64,000 nt of DNA. Source: Desulfamplus sp. Lineage in GTDB: Bacteria; Desulfobacterota; Desulfobacteria; Desulfobacterales; Desulfobacteraceae. The stretch lies in assembly GCA_015232455.1 (NCBI GenBank), contig JADFZQ010000012.1:31223-95222 (forward strand), given 5' to 3'. This document shows positions 27,845 to 36,817 of this stretch, in pieces (the first letter of the stretch is position 1; the number at the start of each line of letters is the position of its first letter). A program made the translations under genes and the position numbers. The notes beneath the pieces are model-generated. The model had not been told where the DNA came from, did no database searches, and saw nothing but the letters and a program-made list of their open reading frames with translations.

Positions 27845-29329
27845 TTATCCTCCCATAATTATTGAAACTGCAAGTGAGGCAAGTTTTAAAAAAGGCTGCG
27901 GATAGAAAAATAGCAAAACAGAAATTGAGGCTGTTATAACCAATGGAACAACACACCACAGTGGTGCCTCTTCGACTTTATCTTCAAATAACATTTGATC
28001 TTTACTACAGAAAAAAGCGTTGTAAAAAACTGGAAAAAAGTATGCAGCATTTAAAAATGAGCTTCCTAAAAGGACAAAAAGGAGTGCCAAACTTCCTGAT
28101 TCAATAGTGCCAAGAACAAGATACCATTTGCTAATAAATCCACCGCATGGTGGAAACCCCACAACACTTAATGAGCCAACAAAAAAGGCTGTCATTGTAA
28201 TTGGCATTCTTCTGCCAATTCCCTTCATTTGGCTTATATACTTAACTCCTGTTGCACAAAATATTGCTCCCGCACAGAAAAAAAGCGTTATTTTACCAAA
28301 TGCGTGCATCGCAATATGAAGCATTCCACCTGTCATACCAGATTTTGACAATAGAGCAACTCCAAGCACAATATAAGAGAGTTGTCCAATTGTTGAAAAA
28401 GCAAGCCTTCTTTTTAATTCGTCTTGGGAAAGAGCAATTAAAGAGGCAACAATAATTGTAAATGATGCAATAACACATACTATTGCACTGATGTTAAAAT
28501 CAGCAAGGACAGAAGTTCCTACAATACCAGTAAATACTCTGACCACGCTAAACGCTCCTACTTTTACAACTGCCACAGCATGTAACAAGGCACTTACTGG
28601 AGTTGGAGCAACCATTGCTGCTGGAAGCCAAGAGTGCATTGGCATGATACCAACTTTAGCAAAACCAAACAAAAACATCATAGATAGCATTAACGCAAGA
28701 CCTGAATTTATATGACCTGCCATCACTCCGTGAGGTGCGAAATCAAGGGTGCCAGTAAAGTGATATGTTATAAGCATTGCTGGTAGTGCAAAACCTATTG
28801 AGCCGCCAAGTATATAGGTTAGATATTTTCTACCAGAGCTTCTTGCCTCTTTATCTTGATGATGGGTAACTAACGGAAATGTTGCAAGAGAGAGAATCTC
28901 ATAGAAAATATAGAGCGTTAAAAGGTTTGCTGAAAAAGCAACTCCAATAGTTGCTGAAATAGCTGCTGCAAAAAATGAGAAATAACGTGTTTGGCTATGT
29001 TCATCTAATGATCTCATATAACCTATGGAATAGACAGAGGTAACAAGCCACAAAGATGATGCAACTAAAGCAAAGAGCATTCCAAAGGCATCTACCCTAA
29101 AACTTATTCCAATATCAGGAAACACCTGAAAAAGAGTAAAACTTACCACTTTTCCATCTAAGATAACGGGCAACATTGAGATAATAATCAACAGCTTTAT
29201 TCCTGCTGCAACTAATGTCCATGTTTCCCGAATATTTTGAGTTCTGCTTGAAATAATACCGGGAATTACTGCAAGAGAGACGAGAACAGCAACAACAGGT
29301 TTAAGAGAGACTACGGTTTCCATTGACAT
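27845..29329 (-). CDS. mrpD: Mrp/NuoL/NuoN-like antiporter subunit D (second copy)
   Basis: 494 aa polytopic; LTLYIFYEILSLATFPLVTHH; PTPVSALLHAVAVVKVGAFSVVRV; LKRRLAFSTIGQLSYIVLG. Confidence 0.9.
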   Translation of the reverse strand: MSMETVVSLKPVVAVLVSLAVIPGIISSRTQNIRETWTLVAAGIKLLIIISMLPVILDGKVVSFTLFQVFPDIGISFRVDAFGMLFALVASSLWLVTSVYSIGYMRSLDEHSQTRYFSFFAAAISATIGVAFSANLLTLYIFYEILSLATFPLVTHHQDKEARSSGRKYLTYILGGSIGFALPAMLITYHFTGTLDFAPHGVMAGHINSGLALMLSMMFLFGFAKVGIMPMHSWLPAAMVAPTPVSALLHAVAVVKVGAFSVVRVFTGIVGTSVLADFNISAIVCVIASFTIIVASLIALSQDELKRRLAFSTIGQLSYIVLGVALLSKSGMTGGMLHIAMHAFGKITLFFCAGAIFCATGVKYISQMKGIGRRMPITMTAFFVGSLSVVGFPPCGGFISKWYLVLGTIESGSLALLFVLLGSSFLNAAYFFPVFYNAFFCSKDQMLFEDKVEEAPLWCVVPLVITASISVLLFFYPQPFLKLASLAVSIIMGG

Positions 29330-29431
29330 GCTAATAACCCCTTGAAAATTCTAAAAATCCCTTGAGAGTTTTTAAATAATTACAAAAATACTAAATAATT
29401 TGTTTAGCTTGCTAATCGTAGGTAGGATTAG

Positions 29432-30982
29432 CTAAATGATTCCTTTAGGTATCACAAAATGGATAATATTATTTACAATAGCCCCTGAGTATAAACCCAA
29501 CAACACTAATAATAAAGATACAGCAATGAATGGTATTAACATATCAAGAGGGGCTTCTTTAATAATTTCGTTATGGCTTTTAGCTTGATGTTGTTCATCA
29601 CAATGATCGTTATGGGGGTGTTGTTCTTTGAAAGGTTCAAAGTGGGCAATCTCAAATATTCTGAAAAAAAGCACGGCATTAACAAGTGAACTAAAAATTA
29701 ACGCGGCAACAAAGCCATATTGTCCAGCAGAAATACCACCTAAAATTAGATACCATTTGCTAAAAAAACCGCAAGTTGGTGGCACTCCAACCACAGAGAG
29801 CCCAGCCAGAGTGAAGCCCGCCATTGTAAAGGGCATTTTTCCAAACATTCCTTTTAAACTTTCTCTTGAATCTTCACCAGTTTTCCAAAGAAATATTCCA
29901 GCAACCATAAATAGTGCAAGAGTCATCGCAGCGTCATTTACTATATGAAGGATTGCTCCAGATATACCCATTTTGTTTCCAAGAAAAAAACCTCCAACCA
30001 TATACCCAACCTCAGCAATAATTATATAAGAGAGCATCTTTTTATAATCTTTCTGGGAAAGGGCTGAAATAGCACCAAAAACAATGGTTATTACTGACAA
30101 CCAAACCATTACATCAGTAGTTTCTAAGTGTTGGAATGTGTATTGAGGGGTAAAAACGCTAAGACAAAGTCTTATCATAATATAAATAGTTACTTTAGTG
30201 GTAAGAGGGGCAACTAAACTTGCAGCAACAGTTGCTGACTCTGAATATGCTCCGGGAAGCCATCCATGAACAGGGAATATTGCCAATTTAACTAAAAGAC
30301 CTGTTAAGCAGATGATAAATGCAAATAAAATCATTGATGAGTTCATCATCTTAGGAATTATTGATGCAATATCTGCCATATTAAGTGAGCCTGTAGCAAT
30401 ATAGAGATAGCCAACTCCAAGGAGATAAAAAGTTGCACCGATTGTTCCAAGAAATAGATAATTTAATGTAGCAAGTGGAGCTCTGTTGCTACCAAGACCA
30501 ATAAGAGCATAACCTGACAATGATGCAATTTCTAAAAGAACGTATAGGTTAAAAGCGTCTCCAGTTGTTGTCATGCCAATTAGACCCGCTGTAAATAAAA
30601 CATAAAGAGAGTAAAAAGCCCCTTCTTTGTTTCTAAACTGATCGTCAATACGTCTTTTACTTGCAATTAGATTGATAAGAGATACTGAGGAGATAAGCAC
30701 TAAAACTAAAGCCGTTAAATGGTCAATAATATAGACAATACCAATAGGTGCTGCCCAACCAGCCATTCTATACTCAATAACAACTCCTGTTGATGTAACT
30801 TGTAAAAGAAGTAAAATAGATGATATAAAAGAGACAAAAAGAGATGCAATAGCAATTATAAATGGTGCTTTTCTGTTTATCCAGCCAGCTCCAGATGCAA
30901 TAAGGGCGGCAAGAAGCGGCACAGTAACTACTATTGCGGGAAGGTCAGAGAGCAAATTAGAAGCCCTATCAAAGAAAATCAT
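29432..30982 (-). CDS. mrpD: Mrp/NuoN-like antiporter subunit D (first copy)
   Basis: 516 aa polytopic; NLYVLLEIASLSGYALIGLG; ESATVAASLVAPLTTKVTIYIMIR; YKKMLSYIIIAEVGYMVGG. Confidence 0.9.
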   Translation of the reverse strand: MIFFDRASNLLSDLPAIVVTVPLLAALIASGAGWINRKAPFIIAIASLFVSFISSILLLLQVTSTGVVIEYRMAGWAAPIGIVYIIDHLTALVLVLISSVSLINLIASKRRIDDQFRNKEGAFYSLYVLFTAGLIGMTTTGDAFNLYVLLEIASLSGYALIGLGSNRAPLATLNYLFLGTIGATFYLLGVGYLYIATGSLNMADIASIIPKMMNSSMILFAFIICLTGLLVKLAIFPVHGWLPGAYSESATVAASLVAPLTTKVTIYIMIRLCLSVFTPQYTFQHLETTDVMVWLSVITIVFGAISALSQKDYKKMLSYIIIAEVGYMVGGFFLGNKMGISGAILHIVNDAAMTLALFMVAGIFLWKTGEDSRESLKGMFGKMPFTMAGFTLAGLSVVGVPPTCGFFSKWYLILGGISAGQYGFVAALIFSSLVNAVLFFRIFEIAHFEPFKEQHPHNDHCDEQHQAKSHNEIIKEAPLDMLIPFIAVSLLLVLLGLYSGAIVNNIIHFVIPKGII

Positions 30983-31073
30983 AATATTATCAACTCCTTA
31001 AAGTTCTATTGATTCACTATACCATTCTTCAATTTTATCAACATATTATTGTTTTAATGGATAAGTTTTAGTA

Positions 31074-31478
31074 TCAAATATTCCTTAGTTTTTCATTAAT
31101 CTCATCTTCTTCAAGACTACCATATTCTTGATATATCTTCATTGCAAGAGAGAGTGCAACGCCAAGAGTTGCAACCCCAACAACAATTGCTGTGAGCATT
31201 AAAACATGAGGAAGAGGGTTAATGTAGTCAATAGCTTTAATAGCAGCAGACGTAGCACCATGATGAGCTTCATCGTGCATTACTATAGGAATTGTTCCAC
31301 CTTGTTTATAACCCATGGATACATAAAAAAGAATTATGGCGGTTTGGAAGATAACCATGCCAACAATCTTTTTAACAAGATTATTCTTTACAATCATGGC
31401 ATAAAGCCCGACCATTAGAAGAATTACATAAGTCCAATAATTTGCTTTTGCAGCAATAAAAGAGAGCATTTGTTCCAT
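31074..31478 (-). CDS. mrpC: MrpC/MnhC (NuoK-like) subunit
   Basis: 134 aa; three TMs; DPLPHVLMLTAIVVGVA-like motif (NPLPHVLMLTAIVVGVATLGVALSLA). Confidence 0.9.
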   Translation of the reverse strand: MEQMLSFIAAKANYWTYVILLMVGLYAMIVKNNLVKKIVGMVIFQTAIILFYVSMGYKQGGTIPIVMHDEAHHGATSAAIKAIDYINPLPHVLMLTAIVVGVATLGVALSLAMKIYQEYGSLEEDEINEKLRNI

Positions 31479-31536
31479 AGCTTCTTACGTATCCTTAAAA
31501 TTTTGTAAGCCATAGTCTTAAGTTTAATATTATACT

Positions 31537-32361
31537 TTACAATCCTTCGTCTTGTTTTCCAGCAGAAGAAAGGTTGTAATAAATCCATATCATTACAGCC
31601 ATAACAGCAACAGCAACTCCAATTTCAACAATAAATATTCCGTGCGATCTTGCCATTATTCGGTCACTTCCAAGAATAGGTGCTAATGCAGCGTAATCTA
31701 TGAAATTCTCTCCAAGAACCATACAAAGAGCTGCTGTGCCTGCATAAATAAAAACACCAGTAGCACTGAACAAAGCCGCAGTTTTTTCTCCAAATCTCTT
31801 AATTGCAGCTCTTAAATTTCCAGATATTGCAAACAAAATGACAGATGCTCCTAATACTACACCGCCTTGAAACCCACCTCCAGGGCTATGGTGTCCGTGT
31901 GCCACAACATAGAGTGCAAATATCTGAATAAAATGTATTAAGAGACGGCATGTGAAGTTAATGATAATATCATAAGGAACCCAACTCGAGTCAATTCGTT
32001 TAAAAACATCTGACTCTTGAGGATATTTATCTCCCTCAAATCTTAGTGTAACTCCTGTGGGTTCGTGTAGGTAATAGCGATTTTTTACGGCTCTTTTTGG
32101 AATCCTTAAAAGTAAAAAGCAGGCAAGTCCAGCGGTGAGAATAACCGTTGTCTCAAACATTGTGTCGTACCCTCTATAGTCAGCAAGTACAGATGTAACT
32201 ACATTGGGAACAGCAGTATCTTCTAAGGTATGCTCAATAAAATATGGCGAAAGATGGAGCGAAGCAGGAGAGTTGGCATCTCCAAAATCAGGAAAATCTG
32301 AGGTGAAAAAGAGAAGTAATGAGCCGCAAAGTAAAATCGTTATCTTTCCGAGTATCTTCAT
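31537..32361 (-). CDS. mrpB: MrpB/MnhB-like subunit (MbhE + MnhB domains)
   Basis: 274 aa; FALYVVAHGHHSPGGGFQGGVVLGASVILFAI is characteristic of MnhB; YDTMFETTVILTAG. Confidence 0.9.
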   Translation of the reverse strand: MKILGKITILLCGSLLLFFTSDFPDFGDANSPASLHLSPYFIEHTLEDTAVPNVVTSVLADYRGYDTMFETTVILTAGLACFLLLRIPKRAVKNRYYLHEPTGVTLRFEGDKYPQESDVFKRIDSSWVPYDIIINFTCRLLIHFIQIFALYVVAHGHHSPGGGFQGGVVLGASVILFAISGNLRAAIKRFGEKTAALFSATGVFIYAGTAALCMVLGENFIDYAALAPILGSDRIMARSHGIFIVEIGVAVAVMAVMIWIYYNLSSAGKQDEGL

Positions 32362-32381
32362 AATTATCTCAGTCCTATTTT

Positions 32382-32627
32382 TTAATCTTTTGTTCTTCTT
32401 GATGTGTGAAAAATCGCAGCAACGCAGAAAACAGTGCTAACTCCAGCTCCAACTGTTGCCTCAGTAAAAGCTACATCAACTGCACCCATAACAGTCCACA
32501 AAAGGCAGAGAAGAAAACTGTATGCCCCTAAAATTACTGCCGAGCTTAATAAATCTGGAACAGTTATGGCAGCAATAGCACTTACAATAATTAATACTAA
32601 AATAATCAAATCAATTGGTATTATCAT
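32382..32627 (-). CDS. DUF4040/MbhD-like hydrogenase/antiporter subunit
   Basis: 81 aa; DLLSSAVILGAYSFLLCLLWTVMGAVDVAFTEATVGAGVSTVF. Confidence 0.88.
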   Translation of the reverse strand: MIIPIDLIILVLIIVSAIAAITVPDLLSSAVILGAYSFLLCLLWTVMGAVDVAFTEATVGAGVSTVFCVAAIFHTSRRTKD

Positions 32628-32781
32628 CGCGTTTTTTACCTTTTAGATTATCTTAAAAAATAGCTTAAAACTTAAAATAACTTATAGCTTTATGTAGAAG
32701 TTAGAATATTGACCTCTTGCAAAATCCATTTTTTATCCAGTAAAATCAAGGTAACAATTCAAGTTTTACAGGGACTCTATT

Positions 32782-33102
32782 TTAAATATTATTTTTTTGC
32801 CAAGGTTTTAGACCAGCTCTTATACCAGCATCAACAATTGCATGAGTTGCAGTAGGGCTTGTAAGAAACACAAATACAACTATAAATATTATTTTTAGTG
32901 CAGAGAGGAAATTCCCAAGTGTTATTTCGTTTAGAACTAAAATGGCAAGACCAGACATTGAAAGCAAAAGCCCCATAGTGTCAATAATGCCAGCAGCATG
33001 GAGTCTTGAGTAAAAATCTGGAAGACGAATCATTCCTATAGAGCCAACGAGAAAGAAAAACAATCCACAAGCAATCAATATTCCTGAAATATAAACTGTC
33101 AT
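32782..33102 (-). CDS. mrpG: MrpG/MnhG subunit
   Basis: 106 aa; IGMIRLPDFYSRLHAAGIIDTMG is diagnostic. Confidence 0.93.
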   Translation of the reverse strand: MTVYISGILIACGLFFFLVGSIGMIRLPDFYSRLHAAGIIDTMGLLLSMSGLAILVLNEITLGNFLSALKIIFIVVFVFLTSPTATHAIVDAGIRAGLKPWQKNNI

Positions 33103-33199
33103 AAACCCTCTTTATATAATATTTGCCAATTCTAAAATATGTTTAGAATCAAATTGTTAAATTCTATTAAATCTGATCTATCACATTATTCAAAATGAT

Positions 33200-33493
33200 T
33201 TAACTATCTTGGGATTCCATCTCTTCTGTTAAACCTTTACGTTTATGGAAATATCTTGATGCAGCAAGCACGGCTATAAAATTTAGAAGTGCATATGCAA
33301 GTGCAATATCAATGAACATATCGACACGTTTGTATAAAAATCCAATCATAATAAGAAGCACTGTAGTCTGTGTTCCAATAGAATTTACACCCATAAAGCG
33401 GTCAAGAACTGTAGGTCCCATGACCGCCCTATAAAGGGGAATAGCCATTAACAAAGAGAGAACAATTGAAGAATATAAAATTAAATTATCCAT
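33200..33493 (-). CDS. mrpF: MrpF/MnhF subunit
   Basis: 97 aa; YRAVMGPTVLDRFMGVNSIGTQT and IDIALAYALLNFIAVLA. Confidence 0.93.
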   Translation of the reverse strand: MDNLILYSSIVLSLLMAIPLYRAVMGPTVLDRFMGVNSIGTQTTVLLIMIGFLYKRVDMFIDIALAYALLNFIAVLAASRYFHKRKGLTEEMESQDS

Positions 33494-33603
33494 AATATTA
33501 TACCTGTTAACCGCTTTTTGCCAAAATATTAAAAACCAACAATAATTATACTTAAATTATTTGTAGTTATAGCGTGCATTTAAAGAACGAATGCACAATT
33601 TAC

Positions 33604-34104
33604 TCACTCTCTAAACAATGTTTCAACTTTTTTACCCATATCTCCTGGAAGTGAATCTGCACATTCATCATCAATAGCATGAACTGCCATATCACCATAC
33701 ATATTAAGAGCAACTGTTATGGTTCCGGGTGTAAGGGTTATTGAGTTAGCAAATGTTACCAATCCAACGTTGTCTCTCATTTTGCTTCTTATCTTTATAA
33801 TTTTAGGATTAATTTTATTGTTAATATCAGGACTAAAAATAATAGGAAGCATGTGAATAGTGGATAGGACAATCTGCCAAATAAGCCACGGGATATATAA
33901 AATAAAACCGATAAAAAGCCTTATAAATCTCGGAATATCTGATGTTACTATAAGAAGATCAGATGTAACCCATGAGACCAGCAAACATGAAAATACTCCA
34001 AGTGAAATGTGGAATATATCTAATTTACCGGAAAATATAACCCAAAAAAGAAAAAGAATGGAAAAAGTGAGGCAGAAAGTGATGATTCGTTGTTGCGTTT
34101 TCAA
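33604..34104 (-). CDS. mrpE: MrpE/MnhE subunit
   Basis: 166 aa; NSITLTPGTITVALNMYGDMAVHAID. Confidence 0.92.
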   Translation of the reverse strand: MKTQQRIITFCLTFSILFLFWVIFSGKLDIFHISLGVFSCLLVSWVTSDLLIVTSDIPRFIRLFIGFILYIPWLIWQIVLSTIHMLPIIFSPDINNKINPKIIKIRSKMRDNVGLVTFANSITLTPGTITVALNMYGDMAVHAIDDECADSLPGDMGKKVETLFRE

Positions 34105-34315
34105 TATAAACTCTCCAAATAAGGTTTAAGTTTTTTTCCTGAAGACAACTAAATACAACAGCACTTTATAAATAAATATATTACGAATGTTTTATGTTAC
34201 AAATCCTTGAAGAAAGCATAGCTGAGGGATAGGAAATTAATGTGTCTGGTTCATAAAATATGAACCAAATAATTGGTTAATTGACATATAAAAAAAAAAA
34301 GAAAAGGTCAAGTAT

Positions 34316-34333
34316 TTTATTACATGTAATAAA
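34316..34333. repeat. 18-bp perfect palindrome TTTATTACATGTAATAAA
   Basis: Read directly; between the U32 peptidase stop and the Mrp operon promoter region. Confidence 0.8.
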
Positions 34334-34340
34334 AAATATT

Positions 34341-36737
34341 TTATAATAGACCAATTTCCCAATTCCACAAACCGGGACGTTGTTTCATACCAATGTCATT
34401 AGGAATAGGTTCATCAATATTTAAGAATAGCCTATATCCTGCCTGTTTAAGTATCTCTCTGTTATTTGAAAGATCAATTTGCCAATTTGGGAAAACCCAA
34501 AAATCTCCTTTCCTCTTCATAACCCATGAATTCTCACCTCTTGGACTTACAAAAAGTTGATTTGGAATGATTTCATCAGATACTATTCTGGATATAGCAA
34601 GTGGGAAATTGCCTTTTACAATAATGCCAAGCGGAAGAGGCGATTTTGCAGGAAGAGATATAAAATCGTCCTTTCCAAGTTCAGGAGTTACGAATATTCC
34701 TGAAAATCCAGATTTTTTTAAAAACTCTATATAGGCAACATTCCCAACATTACAAAATGGACCTGCCCATAGATTAAGGTTATTTAAGTTATTTTTAATT
34801 TGATGTTTATTGAAAGTACTGCCTTGTTTAGAATCAGATGATTCCTGATTGAGTTTAGTAGATTTTTGAGAAAGAAAGAATCTATTGAAACAAGATATTT
34901 GCCAAGGCATATTCAAAACAAAATTCTTAGCACCTGCCAATAGAATAGTCCGAACTGTCTCATAAAAGCTCTTCTCGTTAGATGGCCAGATAACTGGTGG
35001 AAGAAACCACCAAATCTCTTTAAGCCTTTTAGGGAAACACCGTTTAATTGAATTTTCAGATAGCCACAATCCGTTTTTCATAAATGAGCTACCAACTTTT
35101 TTTATCTTAGATTCATCTCCTTGGCCATAAAGAAATAATTCAGGAAATTTTGAGCTATTTTTAGAAATGGTAGTTCCAAAATTTATCTCATCTAATCCAT
35201 TTTTTTCTAAATAGTGGCTTAAGGGATAATTTTTATTAAAGCTGCCGTTAATCTCCTGTGGTCTGACATCAGGTGAACTATATTTATCAAATTCCGCCTC
35301 AAGCTCATTAATAAGCTGCCAAACCTCTTTTTCACGTCTATCCACAATAAATACAGGAGTGCCTTTTTTGAACCCAATTTTTATATCATGGTTATATCTA
35401 TTTTTTTTATCAACTATTGGTATATCATTAACAGATAATGCTAAATCACTGTTATTAGATTTTAGTTTGGTTTGTTTGTTATGTGTAAATTTATTGGTTT
35501 TACTTTGCTGAAGGATAAATCGTCCTTTTTTGGGAACAGATATTGTAACCTTTTGGATAGTGTGAAAATTGTCATCTTCATATCCTATCCTTATAAGGTC
35601 ATCTTTTAACAACTCTTCTCTTGTTATAAAATTAGGAACATTAGGCTTTAAATTTTCTCCTCCATATCTTATTCTTCCCGCAAAAAGCCCAGAACCAGTC
35701 TCAACATCTTTATCTTTTTTAAGAGGATTAATTGGATTTTGTGTCAAAAGATTATAATGAGTTGCGGGTCTTCCAAGTGCATACTCAAGAAATGAAATAA
35801 CAATCTTTTTTTGTGCGGGATCATCACCATGATCTCTTAGCATCTTGTATGCTTTTACTGTGTAAAAAACATAATGGGGACTCTTTTTTCTCCCTTCTAT
35901 TTTCCATGTTGTTACACCGTTAATAGTCTTTAAAACTTTGACAAGAACATCAGCTGAAAAATCAAGACATGAGAAGAATCGTTCTTCTGTTAGCAGAGAT
36001 TTTAGTTTCTCTTGTTCTTGAGGATTTTGGATTTTTTTAGGCTCTTGGAATTTTTTTAGTTTTGAAGATGATTGAATATCTTGTTTAGGTTCTTGTGATT
36101 GTCTATAGAGTCTTCTGCATGGCTGAACACATCTCCCTCTAAGCCCGCTTCTTCCGCCAAACCAACTGCTCCAGTAGCATCTTCCTGATACAGCGTAGCA
36201 AAGAGCACCGTGAATAAATACCTCAAGGTCAAGTCCATCTGGCTTTTTCTCTGCCATGAGCTTTATTTCGTCAATAGATAGTTCACGAGGTAAGACAACT
36301 CTGCTAAATCCTGCATTTAAAGCAGATTCAAGCCCCATTGAAAATGAGCAGTTGCCAAGGGTGGAGAGATGGAACTCTCCTTTAAATCCAACATTGCGTG
36401 CAATCTCAATAAGCCCCGGGTCTTGTATAATTAAAGCGTGCGGACGGACATATTTAGAGATTTTGGCAATTATTCGTGATGCCTGTTCAAGCTCGTTATT
36501 TTTAACAAATGAGTTAAAAGCCAAATAAACTTGGACATTTTTGCTTCTTGCCAAAGCATTAAGCCTTGAAAGCTCCTCAATACTAAAATTGTCAGCCTCC
36601 ATTCTGGCTGAAAAGTTTTTTAACCCGCAGTAAATAGCATCTGCCCCAGCAGCAATAGCAGCAAAAAATGAATATTTATCACCTGCTGGAGCAAGAATTT
36701 TAGGTTTAACAGTTTTTATATTATTCATTAATTTCAA
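34341..36737 (-). CDS. U32-family peptidase / rRNA-hydroxylase-like protein
   Basis: 798 aa; LAPAGDKYSFFAAIAAGADAIYCGLKNFSARM, FIHGALCYAVSGRCYWSSWFGGRSGLRGRCVQPCRRLYR. Confidence 0.92.
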   Translation of the reverse strand: MKLMNNIKTVKPKILAPAGDKYSFFAAIAAGADAIYCGLKNFSARMEADNFSIEELSRLNALARSKNVQVYLAFNSFVKNNELEQASRIIAKISKYVRPHALIIQDPGLIEIARNVGFKGEFHLSTLGNCSFSMGLESALNAGFSRVVLPRELSIDEIKLMAEKKPDGLDLEVFIHGALCYAVSGRCYWSSWFGGRSGLRGRCVQPCRRLYRQSQEPKQDIQSSSKLKKFQEPKKIQNPQEQEKLKSLLTEERFFSCLDFSADVLVKVLKTINGVTTWKIEGRKKSPHYVFYTVKAYKMLRDHGDDPAQKKIVISFLEYALGRPATHYNLLTQNPINPLKKDKDVETGSGLFAGRIRYGGENLKPNVPNFITREELLKDDLIRIGYEDDNFHTIQKVTISVPKKGRFILQQSKTNKFTHNKQTKLKSNNSDLALSVNDIPIVDKKNRYNHDIKIGFKKGTPVFIVDRREKEVWQLINELEAEFDKYSSPDVRPQEINGSFNKNYPLSHYLEKNGLDEINFGTTISKNSSKFPELFLYGQGDESKIKKVGSSFMKNGLWLSENSIKRCFPKRLKEIWWFLPPVIWPSNEKSFYETVRTILLAGAKNFVLNMPWQISCFNRFFLSQKSTKLNQESSDSKQGSTFNKHQIKNNLNNLNLWAGPFCNVGNVAYIEFLKKSGFSGIFVTPELGKDDFISLPAKSPLPLGIIVKGNFPLAISRIVSDEIIPNQLFVSPRGENSWVMKRKGDFWVFPNWQIDLSNNREILKQAGYRLFLNIDEPIPNDIGMKQRPGLWNWEIGLL

Positions 36738-36817
36738 CTTTATTTATCTATATTCGTAATTAAACCTTAAATATCTCTTATTTTATTTTCTAAGGACTAC
36801 TTAACAGTATGCAGATT

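Noticed and set aside
25084-34104. Possibility that the operon is respiratory complex I or a membrane-bound hydrogenase
   Set aside because: No NuoB/C/D/I or hydrogenase Fe-S/NiFe subunits in the window; MrpE/F/G signatures favour an Mrp-like antiporter.
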